A stretch of DNA of 64,000 bases from positions 1-64,000 of the forward strand of contig NZ_LZGM01000049.1 of the NCBI RefSeq assembly GCF_001690195.1. Direction: 5' to 3'. Positions 27,728-36,563 of the stretch are shown piece after piece (positions within the stretch are counted from its first letter, which is position 1; each line of letters begins with the position of its first letter). The DNA comes from Gilliamella sp. wkB108 (GTDB lineage: Bacteria; Pseudomonadota; Gammaproteobacteria; Enterobacterales; Orbaceae). Under the pieces are notes generated by a model. The model was not told where the DNA came from and ran no database searches. It saw nothing but the letters and a program-made list of their open reading frames with translations. The translations under genes were made by a program, and so were the position numbers.

Positions 27728-28639
27728 ATGACAAATAGAATTCATTTAAGCAAAAAAGATCGTTTAGTCGTAGCTTGGCGTTCAACTTTTCTTCAAGGTT
27801 CTTGGAACTACGAACGTATGCAAAATGGTGGTTGGGTTTACTCCATGATCCCAGCGATTAAAAAGTTATATACCACAAAAGAAGATCGTTCCGCGGCACT
27901 TAAGCGCCACCTCGAATTTTTTAATACCCACCCTTATTTAGCTTCACCAGTACTTGGTGTGACACTTGCTCTGGAAGAAGAGCGTGCTAATGGTGCTGCG
28001 GTTGATGATGTAGCCATTCAAGGTGTTAAAGTCGGTATGATGGGACCTTTAGCTGGTGTGGGAGACCCTGTGTTCTGGGTTACCGTTCGTCCTATGCTCG
28101 GCGCACTTGGCGCATCATTAGCATTAAGTGGTAACATTCTCGGTCCAATCTTATTCTTCTTATTATGGAATATTATCCGTTGGGGCTTTATGTGGTATAC
28201 CCAAGAGTTTGGTTATCACGCGGGTGCTAAAATTACTGATAACCTTTCAGGTGGTTTACTACAAAAAATTACCAAAGGTGCTTCTATATTGGGGATGTTT
28301 GTACTAGCTGCTTTAATACCAAGGTGGGTATCAATTAAATTTCAACCCGTCGTTTCAACAGTTAAATTAGATAATGGTGCATTTATTGATTGGAATACTT
28401 TACCTGCTGGTGCTCAAGGTATAAAACAAGCGTTAACACAATTGCAAAATGGCTTAGCACTTTCTCAAGAAAAGGTTACAACATTACAAAATATTTTAGA
28501 TCAGCTCATTCCTGGATTAATACCTTTATTGTTAACTTTTTTATGTATGTGGTTATTACGTAAAAAAGTTTCACCAATTACTATTATCCTCGCATTATTT
28601 ATCGTTGGAATTGTTGGTCATGTGATTGGTCTGTTATAA
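27728..28639 (+). CDS. manZ: Mannose-family PTS enzyme IID (ManZ)
   Basis: Membrane subunit that with IIC forms the sugar translocator. I take the ATG at 27728, which follows TTTGGAGAAAAAA, giving 303 residues; an ATG at 27701 inside the end of manY is in frame. Family hallmarks are FLQGSWNYERMQNGGW, HLEFFNTHPYLASPVLGVTLALEEERANGA and GPLAGVGDPVFW. A segment of about 55 residues around 215-265 with Gln-rich character is larger than in E. coli ManZ. The C-terminal helix ends LLTFLCMWLLRKKVSPI. Confidence 0.93.
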   Translation: MTNRIHLSKKDRLVVAWRSTFLQGSWNYERMQNGGWVYSMIPAIKKLYTTKEDRSAALKRHLEFFNTHPYLASPVLGVTLALEEERANGAAVDDVAIQGVKVGMMGPLAGVGDPVFWVTVRPMLGALGASLALSGNILGPILFFLLWNIIRWGFMWYTQEFGYHAGAKITDNLSGGLLQKITKGASILGMFVLAALIPRWVSIKFQPVVSTVKLDNGAFIDWNTLPAGAQGIKQALTQLQNGLALSQEKVTTLQNILDQLIPGLIPLLLTFLCMWLLRKKVSPITIILALFIVGIVGHVIGLL

Positions 28640-28640
28640 C

Positions 28641-28698
28641 CTTAACATCTTGTTAAGATATTTGGAAAGCATAGAGTTTCTGTAAAAACTATGCTTTC
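28641..28698 (+). terminator. Tandem hairpins between manZ and the DUF956 gene
   Basis: Two inverted repeats follow manZ. CTTAACA-TCT-TGTTAAG spans 28641-28657. A longer one pairs GAAAGCATAG (28665-28674) with CTATGCTTTC (28689-28698), with TTT/AAA extending the inner stem. The T content after the second is weak, so it may attenuate rather than end transcription into the DUF956 gene. Confidence 0.5.
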
Positions 28699-28804
28699 TA
28701 ACTTTATCAAAAATAGCATCAATAATTATTAGCCATTTTTCATTACTTAACCGTTTTGTAAATGGCTATATCATGGATCACATCATAAACATGGAAATAA
28801 AAAG

Positions 28805-29179
28805 ATGATTCAGTCATTAAATACCAAGATAGATTTAACGGTAAAAGCCACTGCTTTCACTGGCTTTACCGAGTATGGCAGTATTATGATTGGTGATAAA
28901 GCCTTTGAATTTTATCATCAACAAGATAGCCGAAAATATATTCAAATCCCTTGGGAAGAAGTTGATTATGTTATTGCATCGGTTTTATTTGGTGGAAAAT
29001 GGATCCCTCGTTATTCAATTCAAACTAAACAAAATGGCACTTTTTCCTTTGCATCAAAAGATCCCAAAAAAGTATTAAAAGCAATCCGTGTTTATATTGA
29101 TGGACAAAAAATGGTTAGATCATTAGTTTTTTTTGATGTTTTAAAGCGTGCTTTTTTTCATAAAAAAAAGAAAAGTTAG
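28805..29179 (+). CDS. manO: DUF956 family protein (ManO-like)
   Basis: A 124-residue DUF956 protein. This family is known mainly as manO, the gene after manLMN in Firmicutes mannose-PTS operons, with a proposed regulatory role that is not well defined. Sequence cues are KATAFTGFTEYGSIMIGDKAFEFY at about 14-37, IPWEEVDYVIASVLFGGKWIPRYSI, and a C-terminal VYIDGQ followed by a Lys-rich tail. No transmembrane helix or DNA-binding motif is evident. It follows manZ by 165 bp containing two hairpins. Finding it behind a gammaproteobacterial manXYZ is unusual. Confidence 0.85.
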   Translation: MIQSLNTKIDLTVKATAFTGFTEYGSIMIGDKAFEFYHQQDSRKYIQIPWEEVDYVIASVLFGGKWIPRYSIQTKQNGTFSFASKDPKKVLKAIRVYIDGQKMVRSLVFFDVLKRAFFHKKKKS

Positions 29180-29195
29180 GGGTGATTACCCTAAC
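29160..29195 (-). terminator. Rho-independent terminator of the LysR gene
   Basis: GTTAGGG (29175-29181) pairs with CCCTAAC (29189-29195). On the minus strand the stem is followed by TTTTCTTTTTTTTA. It serves the LysR gene ending at 29207 and overlaps the last codons of the DUF956 gene. Confidence 0.7.
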
Positions 29196-29206
29196 CACAA
29201 AAGAAC

Positions 29207-30094
29207 TTAATTTATATTGTAGTTACTTCTAATGAATTGATAAAATTTTTGAGCTTGTTTCGACAATTGCCTCTCTTTTTTCTTAATTAAATAGACCGCT
29301 CGTTTTAATGAAATATCTTTGAAAGGAATAATAGCAATATTATCGTGTTCAAATTGAAATAAGGTTAAACCAGTGGTAATACTTACTCCTTGATTAACAG
29401 AAATTAAACCCATCATTGAAGTTAATTGCCTCACTTCCATCGCATATTGGATATTGTATAATTGTGTAAGTTGATCAGTGTAAATTCGAATACTGGTTCC
29501 TTTTGAAAAAGCAATAAAATTTTGCCCTTCTAACTCTTTTAATTCTACAGATTTTTTCTGTGCCAGTTCATTATCTTTATGGCAAATTAAATAAAAATCA
29601 TCTGAAAACAGTAGTTCAGCATGAATATCTTTTACTGTAGGGGTTCCTGCTGCAACTGCAATATCGGCAGAATTATCAATAATAGAGTGCAAACAACTAT
29701 CCCATTGTGTATCTAAGATATCGACTCTAATTTTAGGATTTTCGGTATTAAATTTGGCGATCATTTGTGGCAACCATTTAACCGCTAATGAGGGTAAAAC
29801 CGCTACAGTTACACTCCCTTCCTCGCCACTGGAATAACGCTTTATTTCACGAATAGTATTATCGTAGTTATGCATAAGATTTCTGGCTAATTCAATAAAA
29901 TGTAAACCATCAATATTAAGTTGAACTTTCCGAGTATCGCGGTCAAACAATCTAAAGCCTACTTCTTGTTCTAAAGTTGCAATCAATGCGCTAAATGCAG
30001 GTTGAGATAAATTAACAATTTCCGATGCACGAGTAAAATTCTCTGTTTCAGCTAATGCGAGAAATGCACGTAATTGCTTAATAGAAATATTCAT
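29207..30094 (-). CDS. LysR-family transcriptional regulator
   Basis: LTTR of 295 residues. I use the ATG at 30094; a TTG 45 bp upstream extends the frame but without family support. The winged helix-turn-helix reads KQLRAFLALAETENFTRASEIVNLSQPAFSALIATLE (about 6-42), the usual arrangement. The effector domain (about 90-290) is of the CynR/CbbR-like shape. The gene is divergent from the CitMHS carrier with 379 bp between them, the classical LTTR layout. The effector is probably the substrate of the CitMHS-AtuA operon, which is unknown. Confidence 0.88.
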   Translation of the reverse strand: MNISIKQLRAFLALAETENFTRASEIVNLSQPAFSALIATLEQEVGFRLFDRDTRKVQLNIDGLHFIELARNLMHNYDNTIREIKRYSSGEEGSVTVAVLPSLAVKWLPQMIAKFNTENPKIRVDILDTQWDSCLHSIIDNSADIAVAAGTPTVKDIHAELLFSDDFYLICHKDNELAQKKSVELKELEGQNFIAFSKGTSIRIYTDQLTQLYNIQYAMEVRQLTSMMGLISVNQGVSITTGLTLFQFEHDNIAIIPFKDISLKRAVYLIKKKERQLSKQAQKFYQFIRSNYNIN

Positions 30095-30473
30095 AATACA
30101 ACTGATCTCTAAGTCTTTTCTAAATAGTAAAAATAGCAATTTTCATAAAATTAATCTGTACAGCCAATCTCTTAGCGTTATTGAACTGTATCATATTTTT
30201 TATTTATTTGAGCTAGTTATCAAAATCGATTTTTATTTTTTGTGACATTGGTACGGTCAAATAACACTCTATTTTTGATTATTATTATAACTAATTGAAA
30301 ATATGCTTATTTTTTAACTAAAGATCTATAGAATTAAACAATTTATTTATCTGTAATGCAAATAAATAGCTTCTTATCATAACCACAAATAAATTCATTC
30401 CTTATTCAAATAATTGCCTTGATTTTACTTGTATATCATACGGTAAGTATTCATTTAATTAAGGAGATTATCT
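30095..30473. promoter_or_regulatory. Divergent control region, LysR gene / CitMHS operon
   Basis: A 379-bp AT-rich gap without a gene. TGACATTGGTACGGTCA (30243-30259) is an inverted repeat TGAC-N9-GTCA in the middle of the gap and is a candidate LysR-type operator. AAGGAGATTATCT just before 30474 is a clear ribosome binding site for the carrier. No other structure was seen. Confidence 0.45.
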
Positions 30474-31784
30474 ATGTTAGCACTCACCGGCATTTTAACA
30501 ATTGTCGTTATGTTGTACTGCATAATGTCAAAACGAATGTCCCCTATTGTTGCATTAATTGTCATTCCCACGATCGGGGCATTAGTCGCCGGATGTGGTT
30601 TAGAAACGCCAAAATATATTGTAGCTGGCATTACAAAACTTGCCCCAATGGCTGCAATGTTTGTTTTTGCTATAACATTTTTTGGTGTTGTAACAGATGC
30701 AGGTATGTTTGACCCTATTATCAAACGCATTTTACGTTTTGTTGGTGCCAATCCTGTGAGGATCTTGATTGGTACAGGTATCTTAGCGCTAATTGCCCAT
30801 TTAGACGGCAATGGTGCAGTAACCTTCCTAGTTACCGTACCAACTATGTTACCTCTGTTTGAAAAATTAGGAATGGATAAACGCATGCTAATCGGTATTA
30901 CCGCATTAAGTGCAGGTGTTAACTTCCTACCATGGACAGGCCCAATGATTCGTGCAGCTAGTGCATTAAATATTTCCACTCATGATCTTTTTACTCCACT
31001 TATCCCCGCTCAAATTGCCGGGCTAACATTCATGATTTTCATGGGCTATTACTGGGGTAAAAAAGAGCAAAAACGCTTAGGACTAACCAAAGAAGCAATT
31101 CTTGCAAGTGGTGGTATTCAACACCATGAAAAAGAGTTAACTGAAGAAGAAAAGAAACTTCGTCGTCCACATCTGTTTTGGGTAAATATTGCTTTAGTTA
31201 TTGCCATTTTATGCACTATGGTATTTACCCGTATTTCACCAACCGTCGCATTTATGATCGCTCTCACACTTGCATTAATGATCAACTACCCTAATGTTAA
31301 AATGCAGTCTGAACGAATTAATGCGCACGCTAAAGCAGCATTAATGATGGCAAGTATTTTATTTGCTGCGGGTGCTTTTACTGGGATCATGACTGGTTCA
31401 GGTATGTTAAAAGCTATGTCAGAAGCTGCGGTTCATTTCATTCCAGAGCATTTTGCCAGCCATGTGCCATTTATCACGGGTATTGTTTCTATGCCATTAA
31501 GCCTTATTTTTGACCCTGATTCATACTATTTTGGCATTATGCCTGTTGTTGCCAATACGGTTGAAATGCTAGGCGTACCTGGTATTCAAGTTGCTCAAGC
31601 ATCAATTATGGGGCAAATGACGACTGGTTTCCCAGTTAGTCCACTAACACCAGCGACCTTCTTACTTGTTAGTCTTGCTGGAGTTGAATTAGCTGATCAT
31701 CAAAAATTCAGTATCCCTATTTTATGGTTAGCAAGCATCATTATGACCGTTGCTTGTGTTGTTACTGGTGTGTTCCCGATTTAA
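30474..31784 (+). CDS. CitMHS-family organic-acid transporter
   Basis: Inner-membrane secondary carrier of the CitMHS family (citrate-metal/H+ symporters such as Bacillus CitM and CitH). It has 436 residues with about twelve hydrophobic helices. The family motif appears as ALIAHLDGNGAVTFLVTVP (about 103-121), and SLIFDPDSYYFG is conserved near 343-354. A cytoplasmic loop rich in charged residues lies around 195-230. It is first in a three-gene operon with an AtuA-family protein and a small AtuA-related protein, next to a divergent LysR gene. The substrate may be a di- or tricarboxylate other than citrate, as no citrate lyase is nearby. Confidence 0.87.
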   Translation: MLALTGILTIVVMLYCIMSKRMSPIVALIVIPTIGALVAGCGLETPKYIVAGITKLAPMAAMFVFAITFFGVVTDAGMFDPIIKRILRFVGANPVRILIGTGILALIAHLDGNGAVTFLVTVPTMLPLFEKLGMDKRMLIGITALSAGVNFLPWTGPMIRAASALNISTHDLFTPLIPAQIAGLTFMIFMGYYWGKKEQKRLGLTKEAILASGGIQHHEKELTEEEKKLRRPHLFWVNIALVIAILCTMVFTRISPTVAFMIALTLALMINYPNVKMQSERINAHAKAALMMASILFAAGAFTGIMTGSGMLKAMSEAAVHFIPEHFASHVPFITGIVSMPLSLIFDPDSYYFGIMPVVANTVEMLGVPGIQVAQASIMGQMTTGFPVSPLTPATFLLVSLAGVELADHQKFSIPILWLASIIMTVACVVTGVFPI

Positions 31785-31805
31785 ATTTAACAGAGGTATT
31801 TAATT

Positions 31806-33143
31806 ATGAAAACAATAAGAATTGGTTGTGGAGCGGGTTATGGCGGAGATCGTATTGAGCCAGCAGTAGAACTCGCACAAAAAGGGCAAATTCAATATTT
31901 AGTCTTTGAATGTTTAGCTGAAAGAACGATTGCAATAGGTCAAAAACAAAAACAGAGTAATCCTAATGCAGGTTTCAACGAATTATTAGAAGCAAGAATG
32001 CGTGCCGTTTTACCATTATGCGTTGAAAATAAAATAAAAATCATTACTAACATGGGGTCCGCAAACCCACAAGCTGCAGGTAAGGCTATTCAATCTATCG
32101 CTAAATCACTCGGTTTATCGGGACTAAAAATTGCTGTAGTTGAAGGTGATGATGTTTATCAATCTGTAGTTGATCAAGATCTTAAACTTGATGATATTGG
32201 CAAAAAGATTTCTGAATCTGATAAAAAAATTGTTTCAGCTAATGCTTATTTAGGTTGTGAAACATTAGTTGAAGCGCTCAAAGCTGGTGCTGATATTGTT
32301 ATTACTGGACGTGTTGCTGATCCTTCACTATTTTTATCGCCAATGGTGTATGAATTTGGTTGGTCATTATCAGATTGGGATAAACTAGGTAAAGGCACTG
32401 TTGTTGGTCATTTACTCGAATGTGCAGGTCAAATAACTGGTGGATACTTTGCCGATCCAGGTTACAAAGATGTTCAAGGACTTGCTCGATTAGGTTTCCC
32501 GATTGCTGAAATCAATGAAAATGGTGAAGCTATTATTACTAAAGTTGCTGAAGCTGGTGGTTGTGTCACCGTTGATACATGTAAAGAACAGATGCTCTAC
32601 GAAATCCATAATCCTCAATTATATATTACGCCTGATGTTGTAGCTGATTTTTCAAATGTCACTTTCAAACAAGAAGCTAAAGATCGTGTTGCCGTATCAG
32701 GAGCCACAGGTAAACAGCGAACAGATACCTTAAAAGTTTCTGTGGGTTATTTAGACGGTTTTATTGGTGAAGGTGAAATGAGTTATGCTGGACCGGGGGC
32801 AATAGAGCGAGGACAGTTAGCGCTAGACATAGTTAAAGAACGTTTATCTATTATTAACGCCAAAGCTGACGAATTGCGTTTCGATTTAATTGGCGTAAAT
32901 TCGCTACACGGCAACAAATTATCACAAGATAGTAAACCGTATGAAGTAAGAGTGCGCGTTGCAGGTCGCTTTAAAAACAAAGCTGATGCATCATCAATCG
33001 GTAATGAAGTTGAAGCGCTGTACACCAATGGTCCTGCCGCCGGTGGTGGTGCGTTCAAATCTGTAAAAGAAATTGTGGCTATGGATTCAACTTTGATTGA
33101 ACGTAAATCGGTCAAACCAGTTATCAATTATTTGGAGGTATAA
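31806..33143 (+). CDS. AtuA family protein (DUF1446)
   Basis: A 445-residue DUF1446/AtuA protein. The family is named after AtuA of Pseudomonas acyclic terpene utilisation, but no reaction has been firmly assigned to it. Recognisable parts are IRIGCGAGYGGDRIEPAVELA at the N-terminus, ECLAERT, ITNMGSANPQAAG (about 79-91), the ITGRVADPSLFLSP segment and ECAGQITGGYFADPG. Longer family members carry an extra C-terminal domain; here that part is a separate gene beginning 1 bp after the stop. It follows the carrier by 21 bp. A catabolic role on the transported acid is inferred. Confidence 0.85.
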   Translation: MKTIRIGCGAGYGGDRIEPAVELAQKGQIQYLVFECLAERTIAIGQKQKQSNPNAGFNELLEARMRAVLPLCVENKIKIITNMGSANPQAAGKAIQSIAKSLGLSGLKIAVVEGDDVYQSVVDQDLKLDDIGKKISESDKKIVSANAYLGCETLVEALKAGADIVITGRVADPSLFLSPMVYEFGWSLSDWDKLGKGTVVGHLLECAGQITGGYFADPGYKDVQGLARLGFPIAEINENGEAIITKVAEAGGCVTVDTCKEQMLYEIHNPQLYITPDVVADFSNVTFKQEAKDRVAVSGATGKQRTDTLKVSVGYLDGFIGEGEMSYAGPGAIERGQLALDIVKERLSIINAKADELRFDLIGVNSLHGNKLSQDSKPYEVRVRVAGRFKNKADASSIGNEVEALYTNGPAAGGGAFKSVKEIVAMDSTLIERKSVKPVINYLEV

Positions 33144-33144
33144 G

Positions 33145-33447
33145 ATGAAATTAAGAGAACTTGCACATTCACGCACCGGAGATAAAGGCAATATCTCAAA
33201 TATTTCAGTTATTGCTTATGATATAAACAATTATGAAAAATTAAAGGCTGCTATTACCGCAGAAAAAGTAAAGGATTTCTTTTCAGACATTGTTAAAGGC
33301 AATGTTGTTCGTTACGAACTCCCTAATATTGGTGCCTTAAACTTTGTCATGTATGAAGCATTAGGAGGTGGCGTTACACGCACCTTAGCGCTTGATATGC
33401 ATGGAAAAGGCCTTAGTGCAGCACTAATGGATATGGATATAGAATAA
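33145..33447 (+). CDS. Small AtuA-related protein (AtuA C-terminal domain-like)
   Basis: A 100-residue protein resembling the C-terminal ferredoxin-like domain fused to AtuA in longer homologues. The pattern MKLRELAHSRTGDKGNISNISVIAY is characteristic, together with YELPNIGALNFVMYEALGGGVTRTLALD. I set the start at the ATG at 33145, directly after TTGGAGGTATAAG; a longer frame beginning at 33097 inside the atuA-like gene lacks a ribosome binding site. It probably acts as a subunit with the preceding protein. A strong terminator follows. Confidence 0.82.
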   Translation: MKLRELAHSRTGDKGNISNISVIAYDINNYEKLKAAITAEKVKDFFSDIVKGNVVRYELPNIGALNFVMYEALGGGVTRTLALDMHGKGLSAALMDMDIE

Positions 33448-33481
33448 ACACAACTTTTTCATTACCACTTTTTACCTTTCC

Positions 33482-33520
33482 AATCCCATCAATTACCATT
33501 GATGGGATTTCTCATTTTTT
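33482..33520 (+). terminator. Rho-independent terminator of the CitMHS-AtuA operon
   Basis: AATCCCATCAAT (33482-33493) and ATTGATGGGATT (33498-33509) form a perfect 12-bp stem with a TACC loop, followed by TCTCATTTTTT. Confidence 0.85.
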
Positions 33521-33566
33521 ACAGTGTTAGATAACTATTTTACTTGCTATCACCTAGAAACAGCCA

Positions 33567-33594
33567 TTGCACTTTTTGCCAGAAAGAGTATAAT
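33567..33594 (+). promoter_or_regulatory. Sigma-70 promoter of the rpsP operon
   Basis: TTGCAC (33567-33572) and TATAAT (33589-33594) are separated by 16 bp, about 65 bp before the rpsP ATG. The -10 is a perfect consensus, as fits a ribosomal protein operon. Confidence 0.65.
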
Positions 33595-33658
33595 TCTGGG
33601 GCTTTGATTTTGTCCATGTTGGGCAGAAGAAAGATTATTTTTAATTTAAGAGGATGTT

Positions 33659-33907
33659 ATGGTAACTATTCGTTTAGCTCGTGGTGGCTCTAAAAAGCGC
33701 CCTTTTTATCAAGTAGTTGTCACTGATAGCCGTAACCCACGTGATGGTCGTTTTATTGAGCGCGTTGGCTTTTTTAATCCAATTGCACAAGGTAAAGCAG
33801 AAGAATTACGTTTAGATCTAGATCGCGTAAATCATTGGGTTGGTTTAGGTGCAACCGTTTCTGATCGTGTTAATGCATTGATCAAACAAGCACAAAAAGC
33901 TGCTTAA
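33659..33907 (+). CDS. rpsP: 30S ribosomal protein S16
   Basis: An 82-residue bS16 protein needed for 30S assembly. The N-terminus [41 protein letters not shown] is highly conserved. AGAGGATGTT precedes the ATG. It heads the classic rpsP-rimM-trmD-rplS operon, complete here and in the enteric order. Confidence 0.98.
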   Translation: MVTIRLARGGSKKRPFYQVVVTDSRNPRDGRFIERVGFFNPIAQGKAEELRLDLDRVNHWVGLGATVSDRVNALIKQAQKAA

Positions 33908-33930
33908 TTAAGTAATAAATAGTCACTGTA

Positions 33931-34461
33931 ATGATGAATACTGAGAATCTAATTGTTGTAGGTAAACTTGGTTCAAGCTATGGCATTCGTGGATGGCTCA
34001 GGATTTTTTCGTTTACAGAATATCCAGATAGTATTTTTGATTACAAACCTTGGTATATTCAGCGTGCTGGAAAATGGCAAGAAGTAATCGTAGAAAGTTT
34101 TAAACCGCATAATCAAGATATGATTGTGAAGCTTGACGGTATCGATGATCGTGACCAAGCAAATGCATTAACTAATGCTGAAGTTTATGTTGATGCACAA
34201 AAGTTACCACCACTTAATGAGGGTGATTTTTATTGGAAAGATCTGATTGGTTGCCAAGTAAAAACAATCAACGGTTATAATTTAGGTCAAGTTACTGATT
34301 TAATGGAAACCGGATCTAATGATGTTTTGGTGGTTAAAGCAAATCTAAAAGATGCATTTGGTGCAACAGAACGTTTAATCCCTTTTGTTGAAGAGCAATT
34401 TATTAAACAAGTTGATTTAACAACAAAAATGATTGTGGTCGATTGGGATCCAGCTTTTTAA
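33931..34461 (+). CDS. rimM: 16S rRNA processing protein RimM
   Basis: Assembly factor for the head of the 30S subunit that binds S19. It has 176 residues: an N-terminal RimM domain ([21 protein letters not shown] at about 10-30) and a C-terminal PRC-barrel (about 98-174) with [14 protein letters not shown] and [14 protein letters not shown]. The start is either ATG of the doublet ATGATG at 33931/33934. It lies 23 bp after rpsP. Confidence 0.95.
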   Translation: MMNTENLIVVGKLGSSYGIRGWLRIFSFTEYPDSIFDYKPWYIQRAGKWQEVIVESFKPHNQDMIVKLDGIDDRDQANALTNAEVYVDAQKLPPLNEGDFYWKDLIGCQVKTINGYNLGQVTDLMETGSNDVLVVKANLKDAFGATERLIPFVEEQFIKQVDLTTKMIVVDWDPAF

Positions 34462-34478
34462 TTAGTAAAGGTAAGAAT

Positions 34479-35231
34479 ATGTGGATTGGCGTTATTAGCC
34501 TTTTTCCCGAAATGTTTCAAGCTATTACTGGTTATGGTGTAACTGGTCGAGCCGTTAAAAACGGGCTGTTAACAGTAAATTATTGGAACCCGCGCGACTT
34601 TGCGCATGATAAGCATAAGACTGTCGATGATAGACCTTATGGCGGTGGCCCCGGAATGCTAATGATGGTGCAACCCCTTAAAGATGCAATTCATGCTGCA
34701 AAAGCAGTAGCTGGAAACGATACAAAAGTAATTTATCTTTCTCCACAAGGGCGCAAATTAAACCAACAAGGTGTTTGCGAATTGTCTCAAAGTGAAAAGT
34801 TAATTTTAATTTGTGGACGATACGAAGGAATAGATGAACGCGTGATCCAAACCGAAATTGATGAAGAGTGGTCAATTGGGGATTACGTACTGAGTGGTGG
34901 TGAATTACCGGCGATGACTATGATTGATGCACTAGCTAGATTTATTCCTGGCGTGCTACATCATCAATCATCAGCAGAAGAAGACTCTTTTGCAAACGGT
35001 TTACTTGATTGCCCTCACTATACCAGGCCTGAGGTGTTAGATGGTATGGCGGTGCCTGATGTATTAATGTCTGGTCACCATGAAGCGATTCGTCGTTGGC
35101 GATTAAAACAATCACTAGGACGAACTTGGTTAAGAAGAGAAGATCTTCTTGCAAATCTAGCTCTGACTGATGAGGAGCAATGTTTACTTACTGAGTTCCA
35201 ACAGGAATACAGTAATAAGCAAAGTGATTAA
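34479..35231 (+). CDS. trmD: tRNA (guanine-N1)-methyltransferase
   Basis: SPOUT-family enzyme that methylates G37 of tRNAs with SAM, keeping the reading frame. The N-terminus [13 protein letters not shown] fixes the ATG at 34479, with AAAGGTAAGAAT before it; an in-frame TTG at 34443 within rimM is unlikely. The knot motifs [13 protein letters not shown] and [14 protein letters not shown] form the SAM site, and [17 protein letters not shown] is conserved. Length is 250, near the E. coli enzyme. Confidence 0.96.
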   Translation: MWIGVISLFPEMFQAITGYGVTGRAVKNGLLTVNYWNPRDFAHDKHKTVDDRPYGGGPGMLMMVQPLKDAIHAAKAVAGNDTKVIYLSPQGRKLNQQGVCELSQSEKLILICGRYEGIDERVIQTEIDEEWSIGDYVLSGGELPAMTMIDALARFIPGVLHHQSSAEEDSFANGLLDCPHYTRPEVLDGMAVPDVLMSGHHEAIRRWRLKQSLGRTWLRREDLLANLALTDEEQCLLTEFQQEYSNKQSD

Positions 35232-35263
35232 AATTTCAGTATAACTAGTAAAGAGACAATATT

Positions 35264-35614
35264 ATGAAAAATGCTATTATTCAGCAATTAGAACAAGAAC
35301 AAATGAAAAAAGACATCCCGTCTTTTCGTCCGGGTGATACGGTTGAAGTAAAAGTATGGGTTGTTGAAGGTAATAAAAAACGTCTTCAAGCTTATGAAGG
35401 TGTGGTTATTGGAATTCGCAATCGTGGTTTACACTCTGCATTTACAGTGCGTAAAATTTCGAATGGCGAAGGTGTTGAACGAGTATTCCAAACTCACTCA
35501 CCAATTGTTGATTCAATTACTGTGAAACGTCGTGGCCAAGTACGTCAAGCTAAGCTTTACTACTTACGCGAACTTCGAGGTAAAGCAGCTCGTATTAAAG
35601 AGCGTCTTAACTAA
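35264..35614 (+). CDS. rplS: 50S ribosomal protein L19
   Basis: A 116-residue bL19 protein at the interface of the subunits. Conserved stretches are [16 protein letters not shown] (about 21-36), [17 protein letters not shown] and the C-terminal [29 protein letters not shown]. It closes rpsP-rimM-trmD-rplS and is followed by a strong terminator. Confidence 0.98.
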   Translation: MKNAIIQQLEQEQMKKDIPSFRPGDTVEVKVWVVEGNKKRLQAYEGVVIGIRNRGLHSAFTVRKISNGEGVERVFQTHSPIVDSITVKRRGQVRQAKLYYLRELRGKAARIKERLN

Positions 35615-35665
35615 TTTTTATCGGTTAGCGATAAAAAAACAATTACACTATATCAAATTAAATAT

Positions 35666-35691
35666 GGTCACCTTTTAGGTGACCGTTTTTA
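35666..35691 (+). terminator. Rho-independent terminator after rplS
   Basis: GGTCACC (35666-35672) and GGTGACC (35678-35684) form a perfect 7-bp stem around TTTTA, followed by GTTTTTAT. It ends the rpsP operon. Confidence 0.88.
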
Positions 35692-35759
35692 TATCTATTT
35701 AATGCCAACAATCGTTGACAAATTAAAGTAAATCCTAATATAAGCATAAAGGCGATACT

Positions 35760-36362
35760 ATGGGTGATTATGTTATTGATATTCTTGCCACAACGTTAAA
35801 ATTGTTTGCATTAATGACACCTCCTGCGGTGTTAAGTGCTTTTTTAAGTGGTACCAAGCAATATGATGAACAGCAAAGACGTAAAACTGCGCTTAAGACA
35901 TCATGTGCAGTTTTCATTATCGGCATTATTTTGTTTTTCATGGGTAACGCCATGTTTAGCGTTTTTGGTTTTACACTTGATGCATTTAGAATCGGATCTG
36001 GTGCATTATTATTCTTAACAGCCGTATCTCTGATGAATGATTCACCTGAAAAAAATAAAATCAATAGCGATGAAGATATTAGCGTTGTACCTTTAGCGAT
36101 TCCTCTTTGTATGGGTCCTGCCTCAATTGGTACTATTATAGTGCTAGGTACTGGTTCGATTGGTTTTGTACAAAATATGATTGGCGCATTTTCATTGTTG
36201 ATTGCCTCTGCGGGGATCTATGCGATGTTGTTATGTGCTAAAAGTATTGCCAAAGTATTAAAAAATACCGGAATTGCTATTCTCGCCAAATTAACAGGAT
36301 TATTACTTTCAGCCATTGCTGCTCAAGTAATTTTTACCGGTGTTGCTGCATTTTTAAAATGA
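35760..36362 (+). CDS. MarC-family integral membrane protein
   Basis: Inner-membrane protein of the MarC/UPF0056 family (E. coli YchE, YhgN, MarC), 200 residues with six hydrophobic helices and no established function. The family signature is seen in MTPPAVLSAFLSGTKQYDEQQRR (about 19-41), where most members have a P-x-x-x-P-x-F pattern, and in VPLAIPLCMGPASIGTIIVLG. It is transcribed alone after the rplS terminator. Confidence 0.85.
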   Translation: MGDYVIDILATTLKLFALMTPPAVLSAFLSGTKQYDEQQRRKTALKTSCAVFIIGIILFFMGNAMFSVFGFTLDAFRIGSGALLFLTAVSLMNDSPEKNKINSDEDISVVPLAIPLCMGPASIGTIIVLGTGSIGFVQNMIGAFSLLIASAGIYAMLLCAKSIAKVLKNTGIAILAKLTGLLLSAIAAQVIFTGVAAFLK

Positions 36363-36484
36363 TTAATCTTACTTATCTTCTTGATATGGCATATTTACCA
36401 TAATAAAGGTGACAAACTACATTACGTAATATTCAGCATCAATAAACAGTATTTTATTTGGCTAAATACACAAACAATATTAAA

Positions 36485-36542
36485 ACGTAATAATGACATT
36501 AACTATTACGTTAGCACTAACAATACCAGATTGTTAGTGCTT
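36485..36542. repeat. Two adjacent perfect inverted repeats
   Basis: AACGTAATA (36485-36493) pairs with TATTACGTT (36505-36513). Directly adjoining it, AGCACTAACAAT (36514-36525) pairs with ATTGTTAGTGCT (36531-36542) with a 5-nt loop. They lie between the convergent marC-like and permease genes. Neither has a T run, so a simple intrinsic terminator is doubtful; the second could be a bidirectional transcription barrier. Confidence 0.6.
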
Positions 36543-36563
36543 GATACATGACCTACAAAATGA

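Noticed and set aside
33097-33144. Longer start of the small AtuA-related protein inside the preceding gene
   Set aside because: No ribosome binding site; GGAGG directly precedes the ATG at 33145, and the homology begins there.
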